Shown: one piece after another, positions 24,942 through 33,618 of the stretch
How the letters are laid out: every line of letters starts with the position of its first letter
Numbering within the stretch: the first letter of the stretch is position 1
Position numbers and translations under genes: made by a program
Source: JAWXUK01 sp044432725
Lineage (GTDB): Bacteria; Bacillota; Clostridia; Oscillospirales; Oscillospiraceae
Assembly: GCA_044432725.1 (NCBI GenBank)
Contig: JAWXUL010000017.1
Coordinates: 1 to 52,346, forward strand
Length of the DNA: 52,346 nt
Direction: 5' to 3'
Notes under the pieces: model-generated
What the model was told of the DNA's origin: nothing
Seen by the model: the letters and a program-made list of their open reading frames with translations, nothing else
Database searches by the model: none

Positions 24942-27047
24942 ATGACAGAATTAGAACAATTACAGGAACAACGTGACAGCCTTTTGGCAGAAATCCGAGA
25001 AATTGAGGTCAGTTGTGAGGGTATCGAAAACGAAGCCAACCAACAACGTGCCAGTGAGTTAAATGAGAAGAAAGTAGTGCTACAAGGAGAAAAGAAGCAC
25101 CTAGACGGACAGGTAGCGAGTATTTCAGCACAACTTTCGTCTATCAACAACGAATTGCAAAAATTTTCTTCCACCAGTACGGATAGGATTTTAGAGGAGA
25201 TTGACGTGCAAAGGTGGTTTTTCTTTAAGAACAAGCCAAATATTATGTTTGATAAAACTACTGGACTCCTTTGGAATAATCCACAAGGGACTTCTTCTTT
25301 TTATAAACATGATAAATCAGGTAATGGTAGGTACACTTATGATGAATACACAGCTCTAATAGATGTACTTTCTTTAGACGGTTTTACTTCTTGGGAAATG
25401 CCCTCGATGGCACAGATGAGAGACTTTGTCTCTTCTTTTACACCACTGGTAAAATTAAAAGATATAGATAAATTTGGTTTTTATCCTCTTGTAGATACAG
25501 GTAGACAAATATATCTAAAATCTGAAACAACGTGTGACTTTAATTCAAGTTCAGGAGGACAAAGTGGGCACCTCATTATTTGCTCTCCTAAATTTGCTAC
25601 GAATGAATATATAAGTCAAGTTACAGGTAATACACCTAACTACTCCGAAAAAGAACGTCTTCAATTCACCCTTGACCTCTTTGTCGAACATGACCTTATG
25701 CCTATTTTCGATGACCCTGAGGTGACGGCACTTTATAATGAAATTTATTTCCGTAAACCCGAATTGGTGGCACGTTTGACCGAACTACAAGAAGCAATCG
25801 CCCCACTGGAAGCAGAATTTCTTGCTTCTCAACAAGTAGTTTTGCTTTCCTCTACCTTTGATTATAAGCATATTTTGAACAACTATCCCATAGAAGAAAT
25901 TGACCACTCTGTAATTCAGTATGCAAAAGCTGTGCAAGAGGTGGCAAATGATTTCATGGACAAGCTTGCCTATTATGAGGAGGAAAATCGTGAGATTATG
26001 GAGGAATTTACTCTCATTTCCTTGAAGTTGTCGAAAAAATACGAAGATTCTTCCAAGTTAATGGAGCAAGAGAATGAGTTATTGGAAAAACGGCAATATT
26101 TCTTCCAAAAGCACTTTGAATTGGGCATGGACAAGGTGAAAACCCAACTGCTCAACATGAAGGCACAAGGGAGCGACTTGGAGCAACGGATCGCAAACAT
26201 CAACGAAGAGGACAAGTCCATTTCCCTTTTGGCACAACTTGAGAAAGAAGAACGTGCTGGCTTTGAGTTTATCGTTGAAAATATGGCGAACATCGTCCGT
26301 TCTGCACTGATTAAGATTGAATTTTTCCAAGATGAAAAGAATTTTGTGGGTGCTTCTGTGAACGCTTGGGAGCAGTGGGAAGATGATTACAAAATCTTCA
26401 AAAGCACTCGTTTTGATGAACTTACGTCCACCTGTACAGAAGATGAAATAGAGCCAGAAATTTTCCAGAAATGGCTTGTGGATTGGCAGAAAACTCGCTA
26501 TGCAACGGAGCAACTTCTAGTGCCATTGGTGGAATTTGCTTTGAAAGGGCATTTACTGTCTCGAAATGAGGGCGAAGTCACCACAGCAGAGAAAATTTTC
26601 ACACTACTTCAAGAGCATAAACAGAACATCGACAAATTCTATCTGGAAGAACAAAAAGGCATTTACCAGAAATTTGTGTTCCAAGCTGGGGGCGATGTCC
26701 AGACAAAGTTTGAAGCAGAATCGGAACTCTACAAGATATTGTCGGCTTTTCAGGAAAAATTCACAGGAATTTTATTTGCTTTGGATTCTGCCGAGGAGCG
26801 TATGTTCTTACTGAATTGGGCAAAGCAGATTTTGAATATTCAAGTGGAGGAAATTTTGTCCTTTGTTGCTGATAACGACCTGTCTGCTATCTCGGAAGAG
26901 GTACTAAAAGAGTTTTCTCGCCTAAAACAACAGAATTTCACGGCATTTTTGTCTGATAGTAAGGCTTATTCCACAGCATTAAAGGAACGTGAGAAAGAAT
27001 TTAACTCACTGGTCTTTAAAATGAGAAAAGATTTAGCGAAAGGGTAA
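24942..27047 (+). CDS. Coiled-coil protein with DUF1566-like domain, unknown function
   Basis: 701 residues from ATG 24942, behind AGGAGG. Residues ~1-85 are heptad-rich coiled coil. Residues ~85-230 resemble the DUF1566/Lcl C-terminal fold: FDKTTGLLWNN, YTYDEYTALIDVL, FTSWEMPSMAQMRDF, YPLVDTG and SGHLIICSP. From ~290 to the end it is long, acidic, helical coiled coil (LEQRIANINEED, KQNIDKFYLEEQ). No signal peptide, membrane segment or catalytic motif is seen. It is first in an operon with an LRAT protein. It occupies the position where elements I and II carry restriction genes, so a sensor or scaffold in defence is my inference. Confidence 0.72.
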   Translation: MTELEQLQEQRDSLLAEIREIEVSCEGIENEANQQRASELNEKKVVLQGEKKHLDGQVASISAQLSSINNELQKFSSTSTDRILEEIDVQRWFFFKNKPNIMFDKTTGLLWNNPQGTSSFYKHDKSGNGRYTYDEYTALIDVLSLDGFTSWEMPSMAQMRDFVSSFTPLVKLKDIDKFGFYPLVDTGRQIYLKSETTCDFNSSSGGQSGHLIICSPKFATNEYISQVTGNTPNYSEKERLQFTLDLFVEHDLMPIFDDPEVTALYNEIYFRKPELVARLTELQEAIAPLEAEFLASQQVVLLSSTFDYKHILNNYPIEEIDHSVIQYAKAVQEVANDFMDKLAYYEEENREIMEEFTLISLKLSKKYEDSSKLMEQENELLEKRQYFFQKHFELGMDKVKTQLLNMKAQGSDLEQRIANINEEDKSISLLAQLEKEERAGFEFIVENMANIVRSALIKIEFFQDEKNFVGASVNAWEQWEDDYKIFKSTRFDELTSTCTEDEIEPEIFQKWLVDWQKTRYATEQLLVPLVEFALKGHLLSRNEGEVTTAEKIFTLLQEHKQNIDKFYLEEQKGIYQKFVFQAGGDVQTKFEAESELYKILSAFQEKFTGILFALDSAEERMFLLNWAKQILNIQVEEILSFVADNDLSAISEEVLKEFSRLKQQNFTAFLSDSKAYSTALKEREKEFNSLVFKMRKDLAKG

Positions 27048-27067
27048 AGTTGAGAAAGGGGAAAAGT

Positions 27068-28396
27068 ATGTTGCCAAAAGATTCGCTTATGCCCACACTT
27101 GTGCCAGTGTTGACATCTACACTTACTCCTACACTCACCACAATTATGGGTAACCCTTTGCCCGATTTATTAGACGCTATAGAACCACAAGAAATATGGT
27201 CGCAGATAACTCCGAACAAAGGCGACCATATTCGTGTTGACCGTGGTATGTACACACATCATGGGGTCTACTTTGCTGAGGAAGAAATCATTCATTTTAC
27301 TGGTGCTGAGAATGATAATATTATGGATTGGTCGAAAAATGAGGTAATAACTTCTAATTTACAGGAGTTTTTGCGTGGTGGTGTGTTGGAAGTCCGTGGT
27401 TATACGCAGGAAGAAGAACGGGATTTATATCACCCTAATGAGATTCATGCCTATGCAAAGTCTTGTTTGGGTGATAGAGGATATAATTTATTTTTCAATA
27501 ATTGCGAGCATTTTGCCAATACGTGTACTTTAGGACAACATCGAAGTAAGCAGATTGAACGTTTAGCCACAAGGAGAAGTCCTGTGGATAGAAGAAGAGG
27601 AGGAAATATGGGGCTGTTTGGTAGTGTCGGAGGATTTTTTCGAGGATTATTTGGAGGTGGAAGCAGTGGAGGTGGTAGTCGCTCTTCATCTTCTACTGTT
27701 TATGAGCCTGACAAGGTAAAAGTGGCAGAAATTGAGCAACAAACACAACTCCTCATGGCTGATAAAGAGTTAGAACGCATTGAGTATATGAAAAACGCAC
27801 AGTTGGATATTTTAACATTCCAAACAAACAGCCAAATCGCCTTAGAGCAAGCAAGAGCACAAGGCTTGAATGTGATGGCTGATATTATTCTGGAATTGCA
27901 AGATAAACTCAATAATGTAGCAAAAAAGCGACTGGAAATCATCGAGCAAGGCTCTTTACATCTGGTTCAGGAGATGGAAACATTCTATCACACCTTGGAA
28001 GAGAAAGTTCAAGAAGACGATGACCGATATAATACGGAAAAATTGCCACAACTTTTGTCGCTTTTGGAAAAATATGAGGTAGGTTCTCCCTCTCATACTT
28101 TGTATATGAAACGAATTGAGGAAGATATGGCACTGCAAGGGAAACATTATGTATCGCAGCTAGCTAATATCGCCCAAAGACAGAATATGCTTCATGAATC
28201 TTTTATCCGTGGGAAAGAAAAAGTGTTGGAGCAAACAGGTCAAATCACACAGAGTATCATGGAGAATATTGTGGCACAGTCTACTGCATTATCTCAAAGT
28301 GCCATGAGTGGGCAAGTTGCGTTGGGGGCTGGTTCTGCTCCTCAACTGGAAGCTCCTAGTTCCTTGCCTGCGTTGGGTGATGGGACAGAGGAATAG
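27068..28396 (+). CDS. LRAT-fold (NlpC/P60-like) acyltransferase or lipase domain protein with coiled-coil tail
   Basis: About 442 residues; ATG at 27068 after GAAAGGGG. Residues ~55-155 show the LRAT signature: GDHIRVDRGMYTHHGVYF with the catalytic His, IIHF, YAKSCLG, and NNCEHFANTC with the catalytic Cys. LRAT/HRASLS proteins transfer or hydrolyse lipid acyl groups. A Gly-rich linker and GLFGSVGGFFRGLFGGG (amphipathic, possibly membrane-seeking) follow, then ~200 residues of coiled coil. A second RBS (GAGGAGG) and in-frame ATG at 27608 could make the tail alone. It overlaps the next start (TAGTG). Confidence 0.75.
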   Translation: MLPKDSLMPTLVPVLTSTLTPTLTTIMGNPLPDLLDAIEPQEIWSQITPNKGDHIRVDRGMYTHHGVYFAEEEIIHFTGAENDNIMDWSKNEVITSNLQEFLRGGVLEVRGYTQEEERDLYHPNEIHAYAKSCLGDRGYNLFFNNCEHFANTCTLGQHRSKQIERLATRRSPVDRRRGGNMGLFGSVGGFFRGLFGGGSSGGGSRSSSSTVYEPDKVKVAEIEQQTQLLMADKELERIEYMKNAQLDILTFQTNSQIALEQARAQGLNVMADIILELQDKLNNVAKKRLEIIEQGSLHLVQEMETFYHTLEEKVQEDDDRYNTEKLPQLLSLLEKYEVGSPSHTLYMKRIEEDMALQGKHYVSQLANIAQRQNMLHESFIRGKEKVLEQTGQITQSIMENIVAQSTALSQSAMSGQVALGAGSAPQLEAPSSLPALGDGTEE

Positions 28397-29241
28397 TGAG
28401 GTGTCTTTTGCAAAGTATTTTTTTAGGCGGAACAGATTATAGTATACAAGATTGTAAAGAGATGTTAAACGACGTCAACGTATGGATTTCTCAAGCGAAA
28501 GAGTTAGGAAAACTCATAAATGCTACAATTCGCGAATTGCAAGAAGCTGATTATTATCAAGAACCTGAAATTCCTTTGGGTGTGCAGGGCTTCCTAGAAG
28601 AAGTAATACTATACTGCAAGGCCATTGTCAATGATTTAACCATCGTTTCCAATGATATCGAAACAGATAGCATTAATGGAAGAACTGTTAAACTTGTGCA
28701 AACAATAGGCTTTCGTTGTGCTTCTTTTAAGGAAAGTGGTGTTGATGTTTTTCGTAATAGACCTCCTTGGCATAATCATGATAATGCGAATTTTAAGGTA
28801 TTTGAAAGCACCTATTATAAAACTAAAGAATTTCTTATGAGCAAAATGGAATCAATAATGCTTGCTGGTAGATTGGAGGACTACATGATTGATGGAAAAA
28901 ATAATATCACAATACAAGGGAATATGGTAAATTCACAGATACAGCAAAATACGTCTGGCTCTTCCCAAAATATGACTTATAATGAGGCTTTAGACTATGA
29001 GGGTATTCTGGAAGTTTTAGTGCGTTGTAATGAAAGTTTTGTAAAGTCGCCTGATGAATTTGGAGAGTTTAAAGAAGAGGTTGGGCGACTATTGAATGAA
29101 GCAATTTTATTAACCGAAGGTAAAGAGGCGCCAAGTAAGTTAAAGACTACTATTTCGAAACTTTCCTCCACCCTAAAAAGTATAACAACAAGCATAATCG
29201 CTTCGGGAATTTGTTCGCAAATTTCCTCAATTCCCTTGTAA
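28396..29241 (+). CDS. Unknown protein with NSQIQQ-type motif, third gene of the cargo operon
   Basis: 281 residues from GTG 28396, overlapping the previous stop by one base (TAGTG). The N-terminal ~165 residues are helical (KEMLNDVNVWISQAKELGK). Residues ~178-196 read NNITIQGNMVNSQIQQNTSG, a short beta motif that often joins an effector-like N-terminus to a helical C-terminus in abortive-infection-type proteins of Bacillota; that link is from memory. The C-terminal ~85 residues are helical (EEVGRLLNEAILL). No catalytic residues are evident. It is the last gene before the right end of element III and is translated by coupling. Confidence 0.7.
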   Translation: MRCLLQSIFLGGTDYSIQDCKEMLNDVNVWISQAKELGKLINATIRELQEADYYQEPEIPLGVQGFLEEVILYCKAIVNDLTIVSNDIETDSINGRTVKLVQTIGFRCASFKESGVDVFRNRPPWHNHDNANFKVFESTYYKTKEFLMSKMESIMLAGRLEDYMIDGKNNITIQGNMVNSQIQQNTSGSSQNMTYNEALDYEGILEVLVRCNESFVKSPDEFGEFKEEVGRLLNEAILLTEGKEAPSKLKTTISKLSSTLKSITTSIIASGICSQISSIPL

Positions 29242-29311
29242 TAACAGGAGCGACGTGGTATAATAAGAATGCAATTAAAGTTGCTCGAAAAGTGTAGTAC
29301 CTTATTTCTAC

Positions 29312-29587
29312 TGGCAACTTTTTGGCAACAAACCATCAGAGAGCCTGTGTCCTAACAATAATAGATGTAGTAGAAATACCACAAGCCATATCACTTAACT
29401 GTTTATAGTTAGTATTCCTTTTTTTGGAGCGAGTGGGAATAAGAACAGTTTTCAAATCTCTCAATTTTCAAGCTATTTAACCACTTGTTTTAAGTGAAAA
29501 GGCACGAATATCTTAACTTTTTGTTCTGGTATTCGTGCCTCTCTTTTTCACTGGCTACAAAATGGCTACATTTGAAAAATCGGCTAC
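29312..29587. repeat. Attachment junction between elements III and IV (arm, core, arm)
   Basis: 29242-29599 has no gene. TGGCAAC at 29312 and 29323 (right arm of III), GAGTGGGAAT at 29431-29440 within TATTCC...GGAATA, TGGCTAC at 29552 and 29563 with a third CGGCTAC at 29581 (arm of IV). Offsets are 119 and 121 bp. Confidence 0.77.
29500..29546 (-). terminator. Terminator after the element IV integrase
   Basis: AGGCACGAATA (29500-29510) and TATTCGTGCCT (29530-29540) form a perfect 11-bp stem, with T-rich flanks on both strands. It ends the minus-strand integrase transcript inside the attachment region. Confidence 0.75.
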
Positions 29588-29599
29588 GATTCTACTCCA

Positions 29600-30670
29600 C
29601 TACCCTAATTCGTCAAGCTTCTCAGCCACCTCGATTTGTTTACTAGGGTAAAGGTGGCTGTAGGTGTTCAGCGTGGTCTCCACCTTTTCGTGACCTAACC
29701 TATCGGCAATCAATAAGGGAGAAAATCCCATTTCGATAAGTAAACTGGCGTGGGAATGACGGCAGTCATGAACACGAATTTTCTTCACGCCTGACTTGAC
29801 ACAACCTCGCTTCATCTCGTTACCCATAAATCCTTTGGTCACTTCAAAAATCCTCTGGTCTTCTTCCAACTCATATCGCTGGTCAAAATAATCTCGGAGG
29901 CACTCCACCAACAATTTTGGAATGGTAACTACCCTGTTGGACTTGGGGGTCTTTGGGTCGGTGATGACATCCTTTCCCTTAATCTTTTGAAAAGATTTGT
30001 TAACGGTGATGGTGGCTTTCTCAAGGTCTACATCTGCTCTCGTCAGTGCTGCCAACTCGCCGATTCGGATGCCTGTGTAGTACAGCACCATGAACGCAGT
30101 ATAGGTGGTTGGCTTCTCTCTAACAGCTTCGGCAAACTGGTCAAATTCTGCTTTCGTCCAAAAGAGCATTTCGTCTGCGTCTTTTTTGCCCATGCTCCCA
30201 GCCTTATGACAGGGGTTTTCTTTCAAATCATAGTATTTCACTGCGTAATTGAACACAGCCGTCAATTGATTATTCACTGTTTTTAGGTAGGTTTGGGAGT
30301 AAGGCTTGTCTTTTTCATCTCGAAACGCTGTCATTTTGTTCTGCCAACGTCTAATATCGTTGGCATTGATTTGGTCTAAAGGCATTTTGCCGAAAAATGG
30401 GGTGATTTTCTTATCAATGAGCCAATGCTTATTTTCTAAGGTGGATTCTTTCAATCGGTGCTTCATGTCCTCAAAGTACAGAACGATAAAATTTTGAAAA
30501 TACATCCCCATGCTTGCAGAATGTGCTTTCTTTGTGGCTTCTTCCCACTCTAATCCCTCTTTTTTCGTCTTAAACCCACGTTTTTTCTTATGAATGACTT
30601 CGCCTTTCCAATTTTCAATGCGAATTTGTGCCATCCACTTCCCTGTTTTGTTGTCTTTGGATACTGACAT
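29600..30670 (-). CDS. int: Tyrosine recombinase (integrase) of element IV
   Basis: 356 residues; ATG 30670 with AAAGGAG. Arm-binding domain (RGFKTKKEGLEWEE), then TGIRIGELAALT (Arg), HDCRHSHASLL (His, Arg), GHEKVETTLNTYSHLYP with the catalytic Tyr. It points toward its attachment site, the reverse of the arrangement in elements II and III, but its arm word TGGCTAC lies at the same 121-bp offset. It is transcribed with the upstream repressor gene rather than with the excisionase. More distant in sequence than the other two are from each other. Confidence 0.93.
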   Translation of the reverse strand: MSVSKDNKTGKWMAQIRIENWKGEVIHKKKRGFKTKKEGLEWEEATKKAHSASMGMYFQNFIVLYFEDMKHRLKESTLENKHWLIDKKITPFFGKMPLDQINANDIRRWQNKMTAFRDEKDKPYSQTYLKTVNNQLTAVFNYAVKYYDLKENPCHKAGSMGKKDADEMLFWTKAEFDQFAEAVREKPTTYTAFMVLYYTGIRIGELAALTRADVDLEKATITVNKSFQKIKGKDVITDPKTPKSNRVVTIPKLLVECLRDYFDQRYELEEDQRIFEVTKGFMGNEMKRGCVKSGVKKIRVHDCRHSHASLLIEMGFSPLLIADRLGHEKVETTLNTYSHLYPSKQIEVAEKLDELG

Positions 30671-30711
30671 CTATTTGCTCCTTTCAGTACCCATTACGAA
30701 CTCCTGTATCG

Positions 30712-31305
30712 CTATTCTTCATCCTCGATTTCCAAGTCTAAGAGAACTGTATTGGTTCTTTTAGGCTTTTTCTTTTCTTCAGCCAATCGCTCTGCTTTTA
30801 AGGTTTCACTGGTCAAAGTATAGGCAAGCATCTTCTCTTGCCACTGTGAATACCGTTTGCTTGGATTTTTTACATCCTCTTTTTCTCTTTGTAACATCCA
30901 ATCCTCTAAGAAAAGGCATAAATCTGTATTCATTTCATTGTTTCTATCTTTTCCGTCAAAAACCAGCGAACACTCCCATTCATTGTGCGTGGGAGGTCTT
31001 TTTACCTCAATGCGAAAGCCAAGTTCTTCTGTTTGCTCTAGATGAAACAGAGTTTGAAGAACCTGCAAAAAGTTCACAATGGGCGTTTCCTCATTCTGAT
31101 ACCCTAATAAATAGGTGGGGGTTGTATCTAATTTCTCTGCTAGGTCATGGATATTAGGCAAAGAAATTTCTATCTCCCCTTTTTCATATTTTTGCAATGT
31201 TCGTAAGGATTTTCCCAGAAGAGTGGATAATTCTGTCTGGTTTAGTCCTTTTTCTTTCCGTAAAGCTCGAATTTTCAGCCCTATGGATTTGTAGTATTCT
31301 TGCAT
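30712..31305 (-). CDS. XRE-family HTH repressor of element IV
   Basis: 197 residues from ATG 31305, preceded by GAGGTGAG. Classic Cro/CI helix-turn-helix: IRALRKEKGLNQTELSTLLG, then LRTLQKYEKGEIEIS. The C-terminal half (LCLFLEDWMLQREKE, YSQWQEKML) parallels the other two element regulators. It lies upstream of the integrase on the same strand and divergent from the excisionase, so the repressor and integrase share a transcript here. AAGTACATATT direct repeats flank the divergent promoters and are its likely operators. Confidence 0.82.
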   Translation of the reverse strand: MQEYYKSIGLKIRALRKEKGLNQTELSTLLGKSLRTLQKYEKGEIEISLPNIHDLAEKLDTTPTYLLGYQNEETPIVNFLQVLQTLFHLEQTEELGFRIEVKRPPTHNEWECSLVFDGKDRNNEMNTDLCLFLEDWMLQREKEDVKNPSKRYSQWQEKMLAYTLTSETLKAERLAEEKKKPKRTNTVLLDLEIEDEE

Positions 31306-31323
31306 ATCGCTCACCTCGTATCT

Positions 31324-31430
31324 ATTGTACCACAAAGAATAATGAAATGCAAGTACATATTTTGGAAAATTTTACTTGACAAATGATTTGTGGTATCGTA
31401 TAATGGTAATATGCAATAAAAGTACATATT
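31324..31430. promoter_or_regulatory. Divergent promoters of element IV with direct-repeat operators
   Basis: Plus: TTGACA (31376-31381), 17 bases, TATAAT (31399-31404). Minus: TTGCAT (31352-31347), 17 bases, TACAAT (31329-31324). AAGTACATATT occurs at 31351-31361 (over the minus -35) and 31420-31430 (early transcribed region of the plus promoter), each preceded by ATGCAA within a few bases. Confidence 0.72.
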
Positions 31431-31460
31431 CTATATTTCAAATATAAGGAGGTGTAGCCA

Positions 31461-31499
31461 ATGAAAATAAGCACTTATGTTCTGTTCCTTAGTAATTGA
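31461..31499 (+). CDS. Possible 12-residue leader peptide
   Basis: ATAAGGAGGTG lies 7 bases before an ATG that opens MKISTYVLFLSN and a TGA. It lies between the promoter at 31376 and the excisionase at 31593. ATTGAAC at its end (31495-31501) pairs with GTTCAAT (31531-31537), so translation of the leader could alter the RNA fold upstream of the excisionase. Elements II and III have no equivalent. A chance short frame with a good RBS remains possible. Confidence 0.4.
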   Translation: MKISTYVLFLSN

Positions 31500-31592
31500 A
31501 CCTGACGTGATGATACTGGACGAAAGGCGTGTTCAATGATTGCTTTGAGCACACAGGAAAATCAGATCGAACCACACAAGGAGGAATTATCT

Positions 31593-31778
31593 ATGAAAAT
31601 GCAATATATGACAGCACAAGACGTATCCACAGCAATGGGAATTAGCCGTAGCAAGGCTTATCAAATCATCAAGAGTTTGAACGAAGAGTTGAAAGAGATG
31701 GGTTATATTACTGTGGCTGGAAAATGTCCCATTCAGTTTTTCAAGAAGAAATACTACGGTTTCGGGGAAGAAGTGTAA
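31593..31778 (+). CDS. xis: Excisionase-like small HTH protein
   Basis: 61 residues from ATG 31593, behind AAGGAGG. The core VSTAMGISRSKAYQIIKSLN has the same pattern as the other two excisionases; the second half YITVAGKCPIQFFKKKYYGFG is likewise parallel. It is a winged-helix protein expected to bind next to the attachment core. Here it is separated from its integrase by the divergent promoter and instead precedes parA, so excision and partition may be induced together. Confidence 0.75.
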   Translation: MKMQYMTAQDVSTAMGISRSKAYQIIKSLNEELKEMGYITVAGKCPIQFFKKKYYGFGEEV

Positions 31779-31931
31779 GAAATAAGTTTGAATTAGTTAG
31801 AAACTCAGCTTAGACCTCCTCCCCTCACCTCACATTGGATTGAGGAACTCTTTTATTCTTGCTGTTAGGCTGACAGCAAGGAGACTGAATTTCTGCTTTT
31901 TAACTATTTTTGAAGAAAAAGGAGAAATTAT

Positions 31932-32708
31932 ATGAACATTTACGCAGTATGTAATCAAAAAGGTGGGGTGGGTAAAACCACCACCTCCGTCAACCTTGCC
32001 ATCGGATTGGCGAAGCAAGGCAAGAAAGTCCTCGCAGTAGACCTAGACCCACAGGGTAGCCTTTCCATCTCGTTAGGCTTACAAAATCCTGATGAACTGG
32101 AAGTGACAGTGGCAAATATGTTGGTTTCTGTCCAGAAAAAGCAAGAATTCGACCAGTTTTCGGCTATTTATCAGCACCCAGAGGGGATTGATTTCCTCCC
32201 AGCCAATATTGACTTGTGCAATTTTGAGGTAAATGCTGTTTCTGCTATGAAACGTGAGTACATCTTAGGGAAGTTTGTGGATATGTTAGAGGGGCATTAT
32301 GACTGCATCGTCATAGATTGTTGCCCTAGCCTCGGATTGTTGACTATCAATGCTCTCGCCTGTGCAACAAAGGTTGTTATCCCTGTTCAGGCTCAATATT
32401 TGTCTATGAAAGGGGTGGAGCAACTGTTTAACACCATTTATATGGTCAAAAAGCAGTTGAATCGAAAAGTAGCCATTAGTGGAATTTTGCTGACGATGGT
32501 AAACACTCGTACACGATACAGCCGTGAAATTATTCAGGCTTTGCAAGAACAATATGGTAACTCAGTGCATATTTTTGAAAGTGTTATCCCAGCATCCACT
32601 CGTGCCATTGAAACCAGTTCCACTGGGAAAAGTATCTACGAATATGAACCCAAGGGAAAAGTTTCTAAGGCTTATCAGAAATTAGTCGCTGAATTAACTA
32701 GGATTTAG
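31932..32708 (+). CDS. parA: ParA-family partition ATPase
   Basis: 258 residues; ATG after AAAAAGGAG. Deviant Walker A KGGVGKTTTSVNLA (residues 10-23), DLDPQGSLS (A'), Walker B DCIVIDCCPSLG. This is the Soj/ParA type lacking an N-terminal HTH. With ParB it moves DNA over the nucleoid in an ATP-dependent way. It is followed at 10 bases by parB. In integrated elements such pairs stabilise the excised circle or act in regulation. All key residues are present. Confidence 0.94.
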   Translation: MNIYAVCNQKGGVGKTTTSVNLAIGLAKQGKKVLAVDLDPQGSLSISLGLQNPDELEVTVANMLVSVQKKQEFDQFSAIYQHPEGIDFLPANIDLCNFEVNAVSAMKREYILGKFVDMLEGHYDCIVIDCCPSLGLLTINALACATKVVIPVQAQYLSMKGVEQLFNTIYMVKKQLNRKVAISGILLTMVNTRTRYSREIIQALQEQYGNSVHIFESVIPASTRAIETSSTGKSIYEYEPKGKVSKAYQKLVAELTRI

Positions 32709-32718
32709 GAGGTCTTTT

Positions 32719-33600
32719 ATGCAAAAAAGTAATATTTCCGAAGAAATGCAGTTAAAACAAACCTATTTTTCCGATGTCGAGGGTGAACAGGTGGTAGATT
32801 TGGCATTGACTTCCTTGGAACCGTTCAAAAATCACCCGTTTAAGGTGCTGGAAGATAGCAAAATGGACGAATTGGTGGAAAGTATCAAGAATTTTGGTGT
32901 AGCTACTCCCATCATCGTCCGTGAAAAAGGGCGAGGTGATTATGAGATTATCGCTGGTCACAGGCGGACTAAGGCTTGTGAAATCTTGAATTTGGAGAAA
33001 ATCCCAGCCTTTATTCGTGATTTAGACGATGAAGAAGCCGTTTTGTACATGGTTGACACTAATATCCAGAGGGAAGAAATTCTTCCTAGTGAAAAGGGCT
33101 TTGCCTATAAAATGAAATTGGAGGCAATAAAACGTCAGGGCGAAAGGTCTGATTTGACTTGTGCCCAACTTGGGCACAAGTCAGAGAAAACAAAATCAGT
33201 GCAAAAAGTTGCAGAATCATCTGGGGAAAGCAGAAATCAAGTACAGCGATATATCCGTTTGACCTACCTTACTCCGCTGCTTCTGGATTTGGTTGATGAG
33301 AAAAAGTTGCCTTTCAACGTAGCTGTGGAGCTATCTTACCTCACCACAACGGAACAAGAATTTGTTCTAAAGGAATCTGTCATTCCCTCTCTGGAGCAAG
33401 CCACCAAGCTGAAAAAGTACAGCAAAGAGGGAAAGTTGACAGAAACTTTAATAGAATCTATCTTGTCTGAACAAAAAGAGAAAGAAAAACGCACTTCCTT
33501 GAAAGTTGACACGAAGAAATACTTCCCAAAGAACACCACAAAGGCACAAATGGAAGAAGTGATTACTGAATTGCTTGAAAATTGGAGCAATAGCCAATAA
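32719..33600 (+). CDS. parB: ParB-family partition protein
   Basis: 293 residues. ParB/Sulfiredoxin-like N-terminal domain: ESIKNFGVATPIIVRE, YEIIAGHRRTKA (CTPase/GHRR motif) and VDTNIQREEILPSEKG. Central HTH about 155-200 (SGESRNQVQRYIRL). The C-terminal part is Lys-rich and helical. It binds parS, loads with CTP and interacts with ParA. No parS palindrome was identified nearby. A terminator follows at 33619. ATG after GGAGG. Confidence 0.93.
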   Translation: MQKSNISEEMQLKQTYFSDVEGEQVVDLALTSLEPFKNHPFKVLEDSKMDELVESIKNFGVATPIIVREKGRGDYEIIAGHRRTKACEILNLEKIPAFIRDLDDEEAVLYMVDTNIQREEILPSEKGFAYKMKLEAIKRQGERSDLTCAQLGHKSEKTKSVQKVAESSGESRNQVQRYIRLTYLTPLLLDLVDEKKLPFNVAVELSYLTTTEQEFVLKESVIPSLEQATKLKKYSKEGKLTETLIESILSEQKEKEKRTSLKVDTKKYFPKNTTKAQMEEVITELLENWSNSQ

Positions 33601-33618
33601 AATTGAATAAACCCATCA

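Larger units (their letters stand above)
19191..29440 (+). mobile_element. Integrative mobilizable element III (about 10.2 kb)
   Basis: It is bounded by GAGTGGGAAT cores at 19191 and 29431, with TGGCAAC arm pairs just inside. Order: repressor, excisionase, integrase, MobC, RepA-like ATPase, iterons, oriT, relaxase, then a three-gene cargo of unknown function. All genes are open, so this is the copy most likely to be mobile. Confidence 0.8.

Noticed and set aside
1..29440. Whole region using UGA as tryptophan (alternative code)
   Set aside because: TGA is the terminal stop of several intact neighbouring genes (second methyltransferase, DUF262, repressors). Only the three element II genes show internal TGA.
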